Source of the DNA: Desulforhopalus sp.
Lineage (GTDB): Bacteria > Desulfobacterota > Desulfobulbia > Desulfobulbales > Desulfocapsaceae
Length of the DNA stretch: 64,000 nucleotides
Direction of reading: 5' to 3'
Assembly (NCBI GenBank): GCA_030247675.1
Contig: JAOTRX010000002.1
Location: forward strand, 1,612,001-1,676,000
Part shown: positions 19,044-26,914 of the stretch, one piece after another
How positions within the stretch are numbered: position 1 is the stretch's first letter
Layout: the number at the start of each line of letters is the position of its first letter
The notes under the pieces: model-generated
Databases searched by the model: none
The model's input: only the letters and a program-made list of their open reading frames with translations
Told to the model about the DNA's origin: nothing
Program-made: the position numbers and the translations under genes

Positions 19044-21675
19044 TCGAACTCTCCTTGGTAACGTTATCGTGCCTTGCCAGGTTAACAAGATTGCTGGGAG
19101 TGTATCCGGTCAATAAACGGCAGTAAAAATGCCCGCTGTCTTTTCCTCGCTTTTCTACGGTGATTTCATGGATTTCTCCGAGATGTTGATAAGAGTTGCC
19201 GAAATAGGTTGGGTCCATCCGGTTTTTGTCTTCCGAGACGACTAAGATATCCCTGCCGAAAGCCCATTTGGGCGGATACCAGTAACTGTACATAAGGCCT
19301 TGGTGGCCAAACAGATGGTATCCGGTGGTGTCATTTACATTACTGCTTCCCTTAATGTCCGAATGCAGCTTGGAGCGGTAATAAGCAAGGCCGCTGGCTG
19401 TTCTGTAGGAGTCCATACCGACGACCAGTGGCCGTCTCCCGTCTTCTGCGGTAATCTCATCGACCTGCTGTTCTACCTTTTGGGCAAGGTCGCTCCAGCC
19501 AAAGAGAAAGGCGCTTCTACCAAACGACACCCCTGGCAGGCCGAGGGCGAAATAGTGGAGGAGTGTGCCATAGGTGAGGACAAGAACAACGAGCAGGCCA
19601 GGCCAGAGGCGGGCGGCCTGGTGCTGCAGTCTTCCGCTGCCGGCGACCATGGCGGAGGCCATACACGGCAGAAGCGCGAGCCATAACGGGCCGGTCCAGT
19701 TGAGTTTAATCTCTTTGGTAAAACTAAAGAGGATGAAAATGGCGAGGGGGATGAGCGCCATAGTCAGACAAAAAATATAGCCTCGGTGTCGCCTATTCCA
19801 TGCGGCCATTGATGGAATACCGCTGCGTCGCGGCCACATGCCGATAATCGCCGCTAAGAGTCCGATAGGGGTAAGGAGAATCAAGATGCTCAGCAGCAAG
19901 AGGTGTGTAGAAAACTGTGCACCAGCCTGCAACCGCCCCTGGCTCTGAAATAGAAACGATGCCCAGTGATTTTGGTAATTCCACCAGATAACCGGCGAGA
20001 AGATGAGCGTCGCCAGGATTGCGCAGAGGTAAGGTTGGGGCCTGCGAAACCATTTTCTGGCTGTGGGATCGATAAGCATGAAGAGAAGGATGGCAGGACA
20101 AAGAAAGGCAATGGTGTATTTGGTGGCAAGCCCAATCCCCAGACAGATTCCGGCCCCGATCCAAGCTTGCGGAGCCTCGAGAACCAGAGCGCGATATAGG
20201 AAGTAGAGTGCCCCTGCCCAACAGGCGATGAGGGGTGCATCAGGAGTCATGACGACTGCAACCCCAAAAAAAATTGGCAGAGTCGCTACTAAAACAAGTG
20301 CTCTCATGGCACTGTCTTTATTGAAGATAATCTTGGTCAGCCGATAGGTGAAAATTGCGGTGACGAACCAGCAAAGAAAAGCGCCGAACCGCACACCGAG
20401 TTCGTTCTGGCCGAACAGCTGGGTGCCGAGCTTAATGAGCAGGGCGACAACCGGTGGATGGTCGAGGTAGCCAAGGGCCAAGTGCTGAGAGTAGTTCCAA
20501 TAGTAAGCTTCCTCCTGAATGAGATCGAAATTCCCGAGATAGAGCAGGCGGAGCAGAATGGTATAACCAATGAGCAGGGACCCGAAGATTGTCCAATTGA
20601 CCCGGTGTGGCCGCATCATTTCAAGTCGGCTGGCGATGATTGCCGATAACCAGATAAGGCAGGATGTGCCGCCGATTATGAAGGGAAGAAGGAGTGAGGA
20701 TGATGCGCCCATGGCAGCTGGAGATGCCAGCTGGCCGCCTCGGAGAAAAAGGCCCAGTGCTACAACCAGGAGAAAATGGCGGTAACCGCCCGCAGGTCGA
20801 GTTGCGGGTGTTCTCTTGGCGAATGCTCCGGCGATTGGGTAACAGAGGTGCATTGTCAGCAGAAGGCTTGCCATATGGCTTGTTTCGAGGGGTACTCTTT
20901 GACTTATAAGCAGCGAAAAAAGAGTGTAATCAAAAAAACCGGCTATACATCCCAGGCAGAGAAAGAGGGGAAGATTCCGAACAGTGGCCCGCCTTGAAAA
21001 AAGCCGCCCCAACTGAAGGAGATATTCCTTGAAAACGTTGAAATTCATTTTTGAAGTCCCCGTGTGACGGTCCACAAATGTGATGGGTATCTCCAAAACC
21101 CGCAAAGGTTCGGCTGTCCCGGCAAGTATTGCCAGACCGATCTTGAAGCCGGACATATTGTCCGCCAGCGCTCTCAGTCGATCTCGGTCGATGGCAAAAA
21201 AACCGGAGAGAGGGTCCCTGACGGAGGTGAGGAGTCTGGCGGGTAAGGAGGCGAGTTGCGACCCGAACCGGCGAACCAGCGGCCAGTCGGGTGTTCGGCC
21301 ACCAACCTGATAGCGACTGCCGATGACCATGTCATAATTGCCGGCCGCCAGGGGTGCAAGCAGGGTGGGAATCAGGTGCGGCGAGTGGCTGAGGTCGGCG
21401 TCCATGACCACAACATGGCGATTTGAAGCAGCCCGTGCACCGGCGACGACGGCACCGGCCAGCCCCGTTTTTGTATCGCGACGGATAAGACGGACCTGCA
21501 AATCTCCCGAGTAGGCATCGATGTATTGCCGGGTAGGGTCGGTAGAGCCATCATCAACGAAAATAATTTCGGGGGATAACCCTAATGGCTGACTAACTGC
21601 GCCGATCTGTCGGAGAAGAGGATTGATATTATCCGCTTCGTTCAGTGTCGGAATAATTATGGAAAAATTTTTCAT
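19027..21675 (-). CDS. GT2-GtrA-GT39 (ArnT-like) fusion glycosyltransferase
   Basis: An 882-residue three-part envelope glycosyltransferase. Residues 1-225 are a GT2/Dpm1-type polyprenyl-phosphate sugar synthase (FSIIIPTLNEADNI, VDDGSTDPT, VMDADLSHSP, ITFVDRHTGTSKM). Residues 230-345 are a four-helix GtrA-like membrane domain. Residues 350-882 are a GT39/GT83 membrane transferase (DLIQEEAYYWNYSQHLALGYLDHPP, about 10 further helices, soluble C-terminus with YRTASGLAYY). Together these would charge a lipid carrier with a sugar, move it across the membrane and transfer it to lipid A or another periplasmic acceptor. An upstream PmrA-like box suggests induction by the nearby two-component system. 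Confidence 0.85.
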   Translation of the reverse strand: MKNFSIIIPTLNEADNINPLLRQIGAVSQPLGLSPEIIFVDDGSTDPTRQYIDAYSGDLQVRLIRRDTKTGLAGAVVAGARAASNRHVVVMDADLSHSPHLIPTLLAPLAAGNYDMVIGSRYQVGGRTPDWPLVRRFGSQLASLPARLLTSVRDPLSGFFAIDRDRLRALADNMSGFKIGLAILAGTAEPLRVLEIPITFVDRHTGTSKMNFNVFKEYLLQLGRLFSRRATVRNLPLFLCLGCIAGFFDYTLFSLLISQRVPLETSHMASLLLTMHLCYPIAGAFAKRTPATRPAGGYRHFLLVVALGLFLRGGQLASPAAMGASSSLLLPFIIGGTSCLIWLSAIIASRLEMMRPHRVNWTIFGSLLIGYTILLRLLYLGNFDLIQEEAYYWNYSQHLALGYLDHPPVVALLIKLGTQLFGQNELGVRFGAFLCWFVTAIFTYRLTKIIFNKDSAMRALVLVATLPIFFGVAVVMTPDAPLIACWAGALYFLYRALVLEAPQAWIGAGICLGIGLATKYTIAFLCPAILLFMLIDPTARKWFRRPQPYLCAILATLIFSPVIWWNYQNHWASFLFQSQGRLQAGAQFSTHLLLLSILILLTPIGLLAAIIGMWPRRSGIPSMAAWNRRHRGYIFCLTMALIPLAIFILFSFTKEIKLNWTGPLWLALLPCMASAMVAGSGRLQHQAARLWPGLLVVLVLTYGTLLHYFALGLPGVSFGRSAFLFGWSDLAQKVEQQVDEITAEDGRRPLVVGMDSYRTASGLAYYRSKLHSDIKGSSNVNDTTGYHLFGHQGLMYSYWYPPKWAFGRDILVVSEDKNRMDPTYFGNSYQHLGEIHEITVEKRGKDSGHFYCRLLTGYTPSNLVNLARHDNVTKESSNEKLQ

Positions 21676-21741
21676 CCCCTACCTATTCTGTTAGTTCATC
21701 GTGTATGCGTCCAGGAACTCTTCCCGAACCTTGGAATCCGT

Positions 21742-21774
21742 AGGATAGCATGTGAAGGTGAAGGAATGATTAAG
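21742..21774 (-). promoter_or_regulatory. PmrA-like box and -10 for the glycosyltransferase fusion operon
   Basis: Minus strand: CTTAAT (21774-21769), five bases, CTTCAC (21763-21758), 10 bases, TATCCT (21747-21742). It lies 67 bp upstream of the glycosyltransferase ATG, within the 283-bp divergent region 21676-21958. Confidence 0.7.
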
Positions 21775-21824
21775 GGGGTAGCTTTTTCCACTGGCCGGAA
21801 GTCTTGAAGCTTTTTGGGTACCGT

Positions 21825-21857
21825 CTTCATCATTTCTTAATCTTCATGGTGTAACTT
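21825..21857 (+). promoter_or_regulatory. PmrA-like box and -10 for the YfiM-like gene
   Basis: CTTCAT (21825-21830), five bases, CTTAAT (21836-21841), 10 bases, TAACTT (21852-21857). A third CTTCAT directly abuts at 21842-21847. It faces away from the minus-strand box at 21758-21774, so both divergent units carry their own site. Confidence 0.7.
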
Positions 21858-21958
21858 GGTTTTGGCAAAGTTATTGTGGAACAGCGCATCAACTTGTGTT
21901 GTCAATTATGATGAGGAACTGCTGCTTATTCCGATATTTACAGGGGAAGAGAAGAATC

Positions 21959-22846
21959 ATGAAGAAAACCATAGTGCTCGTTGTATTGATTTTATTCAGT
22001 GGTTTCAGCACGAAAAGTGTCCAATCAAGCGAAACACCGACACTCAAAAACTCAGTTGCGATAGAAAGCAAAGAGGAGAGCGGTGGTGCATCTGCCGACC
22101 AGGAAGGGTGGTGGAGCGATCAGCCGAAAGAACAAAAGATGCTCTACACCAATCTTGCCGCTGCAACTGCCATTACAGCCTGGGGACTGGCGACATGGGA
22201 TTACGGTTCGGCCGGCTTGCATACGGGAGATGAGGGCTGGTTTGAAAAGGATTCGAAATATGGTGGTGCTGACAAACTCGGTCATTTCTGGGCAACCTAT
22301 GCCTTCTCCGATGCTCTTACCGGTCTTTATAAAAGCTGGGGCTACGCGCCTGAAAAGGCCAGTACCTACGCGGCGCTTTCGTCGTGGACAGTGCAGGCTT
22401 TTATGGAACTTGGTGATGCGACAAGTAAATCCCAAGGGTTTTCATGGGCGGATATGACCTTGAATACGGTAGGTGCCCTAACCAGTGTATTGATGGAGCG
22501 ATATCCGGATCTTGATCGGAAGATTGATTTCAGGGTTGAGTATATTTTTAATGTCCCTGTAAACGGTATTTTTGATGATTACTCGAACCAGTACTATTCG
22601 GTTGTTTTAAAACTCGATGGTTTTGATGCAATCGAAAATACTTTTCTAAAATATGTGGAATTGCACGGTGGTTATTATACCAGGGGCTACGGAGAAGACG
22701 AAGAAGATAGCAGGTCGCTGTATGCCGGTATCACCTTAAATCTTTCGAGACTGTTTGATCAACAAGGATACAAAAAGACCGGCAAGGTGCTTGAGTATAT
22801 ACAACTCCCTTACACCGTGCCCAAGGTTTCTCATAATCTGGATTAA
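21959..22846 (+). CDS. DUF2279/YfiM-like exported protein
   Basis: A 295-residue exported protein; the ATG at 21959 is preferred because a signal peptide (MKKTIVLVVLILFSGFSTKSVQSS) begins there and GGGGAAGAG lies upstream. The core DKLGHFWATYAFSDALTGLYKSWGYAPEKASTYAALSSWTVQAFMELGDATSKSQGFSWADMTLNTVGA matches the YfiM/DUF2279 pattern (HF, helical segments, G.S..D...N..G). The C-terminal 120 residues look like a small beta-rich domain. Function is unknown; family members accompany lipid or envelope loci. It is first in the plus-strand series with the LAB_N and ArnT-like genes. Confidence 0.7.
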   Translation: MKKTIVLVVLILFSGFSTKSVQSSETPTLKNSVAIESKEESGGASADQEGWWSDQPKEQKMLYTNLAAATAITAWGLATWDYGSAGLHTGDEGWFEKDSKYGGADKLGHFWATYAFSDALTGLYKSWGYAPEKASTYAALSSWTVQAFMELGDATSKSQGFSWADMTLNTVGALTSVLMERYPDLDRKIDFRVEYIFNVPVNGIFDDYSNQYYSVVLKLDGFDAIENTFLKYVELHGGYYTRGYGEDEEDSRSLYAGITLNLSRLFDQQGYKKTGKVLEYIQLPYTVPKVSHNLD

Positions 22847-23030
22847 CGATTATCCAAATAGAAGGTCAAACGGCAATTTCTTTATGGGGTGAACATCGTC
22901 AAAGAAAAACCGGCACTTCGACTTGATCGGCCTTGCGATCCACAAGAGGCCTTTTGTATCACCCCTGTGTGATTTCTGCCGGAATATCGGGCAAATATAA
23001 CGGATATTATTTCATAAAGGAGACGAAGTC

Positions 23031-23321
23031 GTGGAAAAAACCACAATCTGGCTCATCATCGGCTTTACTGGCCAGGCGTGTTTCACCGCCAGATTTCTAG
23101 TACAATGGCTGGCGAGTGAAAGACTGAAAAGAAGTGTCATCCCAATAGCATTTTGGTATTTCAGTCTGTTTGGAGGGGTGATACTTCTGGCCTATGCAGT
23201 GTACCGCAGAGATCCTGTTTTTATTTTAGGACAGGCCACAGGAATTTTTATCTATTTGCGGAACCTGTATTTTGTCCGCAGTGAAGCAAAGCAGGTAAAA
23301 ACATGGGTACAAACATCCTGA
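23031..23321 (+). CDS. LAB_N-domain small membrane protein
   Basis: A 96-residue protein starting at GTG behind AAGGAG. Three membrane helices contain the lipid-A-disaccharide synthase N-terminal (LAB_N) motif: GFTGQACFTARFLVQWLASERLKRSVIPIAFWYFSLFGGVILLAYAVYRRDPVFILGQATGIFIYLRNL. Stand-alone LAB_N proteins occur next to GT2 and GT39 genes and are suspected to help lipid-linked sugar handling. It overlaps the next gene by 19 bp. Confidence 0.88.
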   Translation: MEKTTIWLIIGFTGQACFTARFLVQWLASERLKRSVIPIAFWYFSLFGGVILLAYAVYRRDPVFILGQATGIFIYLRNLYFVRSEAKQVKTWVQTS

Positions 23322-24910
23322 GGACCAGTTGGCTCTGGTTGTTTCTGTGTATCGGTCTGGTGGTGACTGGAATTTTTTCACGCCCACCAATACCGATAGA
23401 TGAAACGCGTTATCTTTCGGTTGCCTGGGAAATGTGGCAAAGCAATCAATTCCTTGTGCCATATATTAACGGCCAGCCATATAGCCATAAACCTCCATTA
23501 CTTTTCTGGCTGATTCACTTTGGTTGGTGGTTGTTCGGCGTTAACGAATGGACGGCAAGACTTACAGCACCGTTTTTCGGGCTTGCCTCCTTGTTCCTGA
23601 CGAAACGGCTTGCCGCTATTCTTTGGCCGGCATCTCTCGATATTAGTCGAACATCCCCCGTGATCCTATTGGGCATGGGAGTTTGGAGCATTTTTTTTAC
23701 ACTCACCATGTTTGACACATTGGTTGTCTTCTTTTCTCTAGCCGCTTACCTCGTAGTCTTGACCGGTTTTAAACATCCGTATTGGTCATGGCCTCTTCTT
23801 GGTCTCATTATAGGTTTAGGTTTATTGGCGAAAGGGCCAGTAGTCCTTGTCTATATCGCGCCACCAATAATTCTTGGCCCGTTGTGGATAAGTCACCCAA
23901 GCACCAATTGGGTGCGGTGGTATGGCGGATTTGTATTTGCTCTAACAGTTGGTGTCCTGCTTGTTCTGACCTGGGCTATTCCAGCTTCTCTTGCCGGTGG
24001 TCAAGATTATGGCCATGCTATCCTCTTTGGCCAGACTGCCGGTCGAATTGCTCAATCATTCGCCCATCAACGCCCTTTTTATTGGTATCTCATTCTATTT
24101 CCGTTAATACTGTTTCCTTGGTCTCTCTGGTTGCCTTTCTGGCGCAGCTGGAAAATACCCTGCGATCAGCCCCTACGATTTTGCTTATGCGTTCTGATTC
24201 CGGCTCTTATTGCACTCTCCCTGATAAGTGGGAAACAGATTCACTATGTTTTGCCATTGTTGCCCATAGTCGCAATAATTTTGAGTCGAATAGCGGTCTC
24301 AGCTCTTGTTCAAAAGCCGCATGATATATGGATCTTTTTTATATTTTTTGCTCTTCTTGCTGGCCTGCTCTTTGTGCTCCCGGTTTTGCCGGTACTGGGA
24401 AGGGATGCGGCAATACTCAAATATATACCATTATCAGCAGGGTTAATACCCCTCCTCACTGGATTCGTTCTGCTATGGATTTGGCCCCACTTTAAGATCG
24501 ATCAAGGTCCTGCCATTATTTCGTTCTGCGTGCTCCTGCATCTCATGTTTCTGCATATGGCTTTGTCTCACGCAATCAATCTATTATTCAACCCAGATGG
24601 AATTATCAGGTCGCTATCGTTGGCACAGAAAGATGATGGGGCAATCGCCGTCTATCCCGGGGGCCTGGCCGACCAATTTCAATTTTCGGCTCGCTTAACC
24701 AAGCCAATTGTTGCAGTTCACGATTTTCAAGCCCTGCAGAGGTGGGTACTCGAAAACCCGGAGGGCTATTGCCTTATGCTTGCAGATAAAAAAAATCTCC
24801 ATCATTTGGAAAATACAACCGAAGCCGTACCGTATAAGGATAAAATGCTGCTTTTCAATAAAGTACAGCAACTTGGGCTTGTAGTTAAAGATTCTAATCC
24901 AGACATTTGA
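23303..24910 (+). CDS. ArnT-like GT39/GT83 glycosyltransferase
   Basis: A 535-residue polytopic inner-membrane protein with about 12 helices. The N-terminal signature PPIPIDETRYLSVAWEMWQSNQFLVPYINGQPYSHKPPLLFWLI matches ArnT, the transferase that puts 4-amino-arabinose from undecaprenyl phosphate on lipid A. D and E in IDETRY is the conserved acidic pair, and HKPPLLFW is typical. The substrate cannot be read from the sequence. It is translationally coupled to the LAB_N gene. Confidence 0.85.
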   Translation: MGTNILRTSWLWLFLCIGLVVTGIFSRPPIPIDETRYLSVAWEMWQSNQFLVPYINGQPYSHKPPLLFWLIHFGWWLFGVNEWTARLTAPFFGLASLFLTKRLAAILWPASLDISRTSPVILLGMGVWSIFFTLTMFDTLVVFFSLAAYLVVLTGFKHPYWSWPLLGLIIGLGLLAKGPVVLVYIAPPIILGPLWISHPSTNWVRWYGGFVFALTVGVLLVLTWAIPASLAGGQDYGHAILFGQTAGRIAQSFAHQRPFYWYLILFPLILFPWSLWLPFWRSWKIPCDQPLRFCLCVLIPALIALSLISGKQIHYVLPLLPIVAIILSRIAVSALVQKPHDIWIFFIFFALLAGLLFVLPVLPVLGRDAAILKYIPLSAGLIPLLTGFVLLWIWPHFKIDQGPAIISFCVLLHLMFLHMALSHAINLLFNPDGIIRSLSLAQKDDGAIAVYPGGLADQFQFSARLTKPIVAVHDFQALQRWVLENPEGYCLMLADKKNLHHLENTTEAVPYKDKMLLFNKVQQLGLVVKDSNPDI

Positions 24911-24966
24911 GTGGAACAAATTCCAGATACTGATTTGAAGTGACATACATAAGGAGAAACGTAAGA

Positions 24967-25845
24967 ATGAAGAGGTCTATTTGGACGACCGGATTATTCA
25001 TTATATTGATATTGAACAATCCAGCATTGGCAGAACAATTCGGTAGAACGGCTATTTTATTCGATGCGATGTCACCTTATGAGGATTTAACAGAGCATGC
25101 TTTAAGTCAAGATAAAAAAGGAGTAGAAAAGACATTAGAAATATTGGATGCCTTGTCCGGAAAAATTGAAAATTATCTCTCTCACAAAGCTGTGCAAAAT
25201 CTTAATGAGAATATGGAAAAAATAAAAACGGCAAAAGATAGTGCAAATTTTCAATTAATTGCCTTATGTGCCATAGATTCATACAAAACTATTTCGGAAG
25301 AATTGGACACATCCACAATGAAAATCCCAAAAGAAGTGCTGTTGCTTGACTACGTTGGGTTTAAAGTTCATGCACTATTAGCCCAACAATTGGTTAATTG
25401 GGATATGGTTACTCAAACAGTGAATGAAGGTGAAAGTCAGTGGAAAAACATTCAGGGCAATGTTTCAGATAAAAGCCTGTATGATACAATGGAGACTTCG
25501 ATTGACGGTATGCAGGCTGCTGTCAAATTAAGAAATGTCGATATGTTGAGATTTGCCTCGCAAATAACCTTAGATTTAGTTGATTTATTGGAAGATTATT
25601 TCATAGAAAAGCCGAAAAAGTTAACGAAAATATTACCTGGCAAATATATCTTTCCGCTCATTTCTCCACGGGATATTTTGATTTTAGGCATTTACCTACC
25701 ATTTCCCAACGATACCAATTCCATAGACGCCATTTTCAGCGATAGGGACAACAGCCAAATTTTGATATGGCGTGGTAAAGAAATACGTGCTGAGAATCCC
25801 GACAGTTGCGCCCGCGAAAACGTCAACGGCATCATGCTTGTCTGA
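24967..25845 (+). CDS. Exported helical protein of unknown function, 3' end running antisense into PAP2
   Basis: Up to 292 residues from ATG 24967, with AAGGAG 10 bases upstream. The signal peptide (MKRSIWTTGLFIILILNNPALA) is followed by about 200 residues of amphipathic helices (LSQDKKGVEKTLEILDALSGKIENYL...LRFASQITLDLVDLLEDYF). I do not recognise the family. The last 50 codons read through the opposite-strand PAP2 gene (25696-26238) and look non-native, so the original stop was probably lost and the natural protein likely ended near residue 225-240. Confidence 0.55.
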   Translation: MKRSIWTTGLFIILILNNPALAEQFGRTAILFDAMSPYEDLTEHALSQDKKGVEKTLEILDALSGKIENYLSHKAVQNLNENMEKIKTAKDSANFQLIALCAIDSYKTISEELDTSTMKIPKEVLLLDYVGFKVHALLAQQLVNWDMVTQTVNEGESQWKNIQGNVSDKSLYDTMETSIDGMQAAVKLRNVDMLRFASQITLDLVDLLEDYFIEKPKKLTKILPGKYIFPLISPRDILILGIYLPFPNDTNSIDAIFSDRDNSQILIWRGKEIRAENPDSCARENVNGIMLV

Positions 25846-26238
25846 TTCACCTTCAACCCTGCTCCAACCCACAAAAGATGCTCCTAAGTATGCTGGAATG
25901 CTATATTTCCAGCCATATCGAAGATGTATAAATGTTGCACCTTGAAATGCAGCCGAAGTGTGACCGGATGGAAAGGAATAATCTCCGTGATTTTCAGGCC
26001 TGGGCTTATTAATCGCATATTTCAGGGCGTAGGTAACACCAAGATTGGTGAAAAACGATTTGTAAAACTCGCCCCTGCCCTGTTCATCATCCACAAAAAA
26101 TGTGGCTCCAAAGGCGCTAGCCGGGATGATCACCTGGAAAATATCTCCCGCAGTCTCTGTGTTGCTTTCTGCCCGTGCCTTTGGTGCAATCTGGGCCACG
26201 AGTACAAGCGTTATGACTCCCCAAAATCTCTTTTTCAT
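25696..26238 (-). CDS. PAP2-family periplasmic/membrane phosphatase
   Basis: A 180-residue acid-phosphatase-fold protein with a signal sequence (1-23). The three PAP2 motifs are KX6RP at 73-81 (KYAINKPRP), PSGH at 90-93, and S126-R127 with H135 and D139 (SR-X7-H-X3-D, two residues longer than the usual X5). LpxE, LpxF and undecaprenyl-pyrophosphatases share this fold, so dephosphorylation of lipid A or a lipid carrier fits the neighbourhood. It has its own PmrA-like box upstream at 26332-26348. Confidence 0.85.
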   Translation of the reverse strand: MKKRFWGVITLVLVAQIAPKARAESNTETAGDIFQVIIPASAFGATFFVDDEQGRGEFYKSFFTNLGVTYALKYAINKPRPENHGDYSFPSGHTSAAFQGATFIHLRYGWKYSIPAYLGASFVGWSRVEGESDKHDAVDVFAGATVGILSTYFFTTPYQNLAVVPIAENGVYGIGIVGKW

Positions 26239-26314
26239 AAACCTGTGCTGTCTCTCTCTGGTTGGTTTCTAATTGTGGCTTTTTTCGCCCTGATGGTCGA
26301 TTTTCTCCAAGCCA

Positions 26315-26348
26315 ATAGTAATCAAACAACCATGAAGAACTGATTAAG
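26315..26348 (-). promoter_or_regulatory. PmrA-like box and -10 for the PAP2 gene
   Basis: Minus strand: CTTAAT (26348-26343), five bases, CTTCAT (26337-26332), 11 bases, TACTAT (26320-26315). It is about 77 bp before the PAP2 ATG. Confidence 0.7.
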
Positions 26349-26521
26349 ATTTTGAGTATTGCATTTATTGTTTGAAACTTTTTTTACCTTGCATATGACT
26401 AAGATTTTCGTTCTTTTTTACTTGTTGTAATTTCAGCCAAATATGGACAGAAAGACGGTAATAATAAGGTAGGATTGCCTAGAACATTATATTTGTTCGA
26501 AGAGTATAGAATCTGGGCGTT

Positions 26522-26555
26522 CTTCATCAAATCTTCATAGTCGATAAGCTATGGT
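26522..26555 (+). promoter_or_regulatory. PmrA-like box and -10 for the 26640-28972 operon
   Basis: CTTCAT (26522-26527), five bases, CTTCAT (26533-26538), 11 bases, TATGGT (26550-26555). It stands about 85 bp ahead of the small secreted protein gene and the LtaS/EptA-like gene. The rest of the 26239-26639 gap is AT-rich with nothing else recognised. Confidence 0.65.
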
Positions 26556-26639
26556 GTGTCATTGAATCATGCATAACAGTTGAATAATTTTGGAGGTCAA
26601 TGTTGCCAACGATATTGGCTCACTAACACTGAGACAGGA

Positions 26640-26894
26640 ATGAAACTCAAATTATACATATCATTTTCGACATATTTTCTCATTGCGATGCTTATATTTC
26701 CTGCACCAGTCATTGCCTGCATGGATAATGAAGGTCATAATCATGAAGAAAAACATCTTGTTTCGGCAAACAAAGTTCAAACAAAAAAGGAATGTAGTTT
26801 TACCTTTTCTGCCTCTCAACCAAACCGGCAACAGAATGAGGCTTTCAAAAAATTTTTGGTGACCTTGTTTTTACTCTCAGGAAAAAAATACTAA
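26640..26894 (+). CDS. Small secreted Cys/His-containing protein
   Basis: An 84-residue protein with a signal peptide (MKLKLYISFSTYFLIAMLIFPAPVIA) and then CMDNEGHNHEEKH, a short Cys/His/acid cluster that could bind a metal. The cysteine immediately after the signal region is at a position allowing lipidation, though the lipobox is imperfect (PVIAC). No family recognised. The ATG follows GAGACAGGA. It is 20 bp upstream of the LtaS/EptA-like gene and shares its promoter. Confidence 0.55.
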   Translation: MKLKLYISFSTYFLIAMLIFPAPVIACMDNEGHNHEEKHLVSANKVQTKKECSFTFSASQPNRQQNEAFKKFLVTLFLLSGKKY

Positions 26895-26914
26895 GCGGTA
26901 TAACAGCAAACTTT

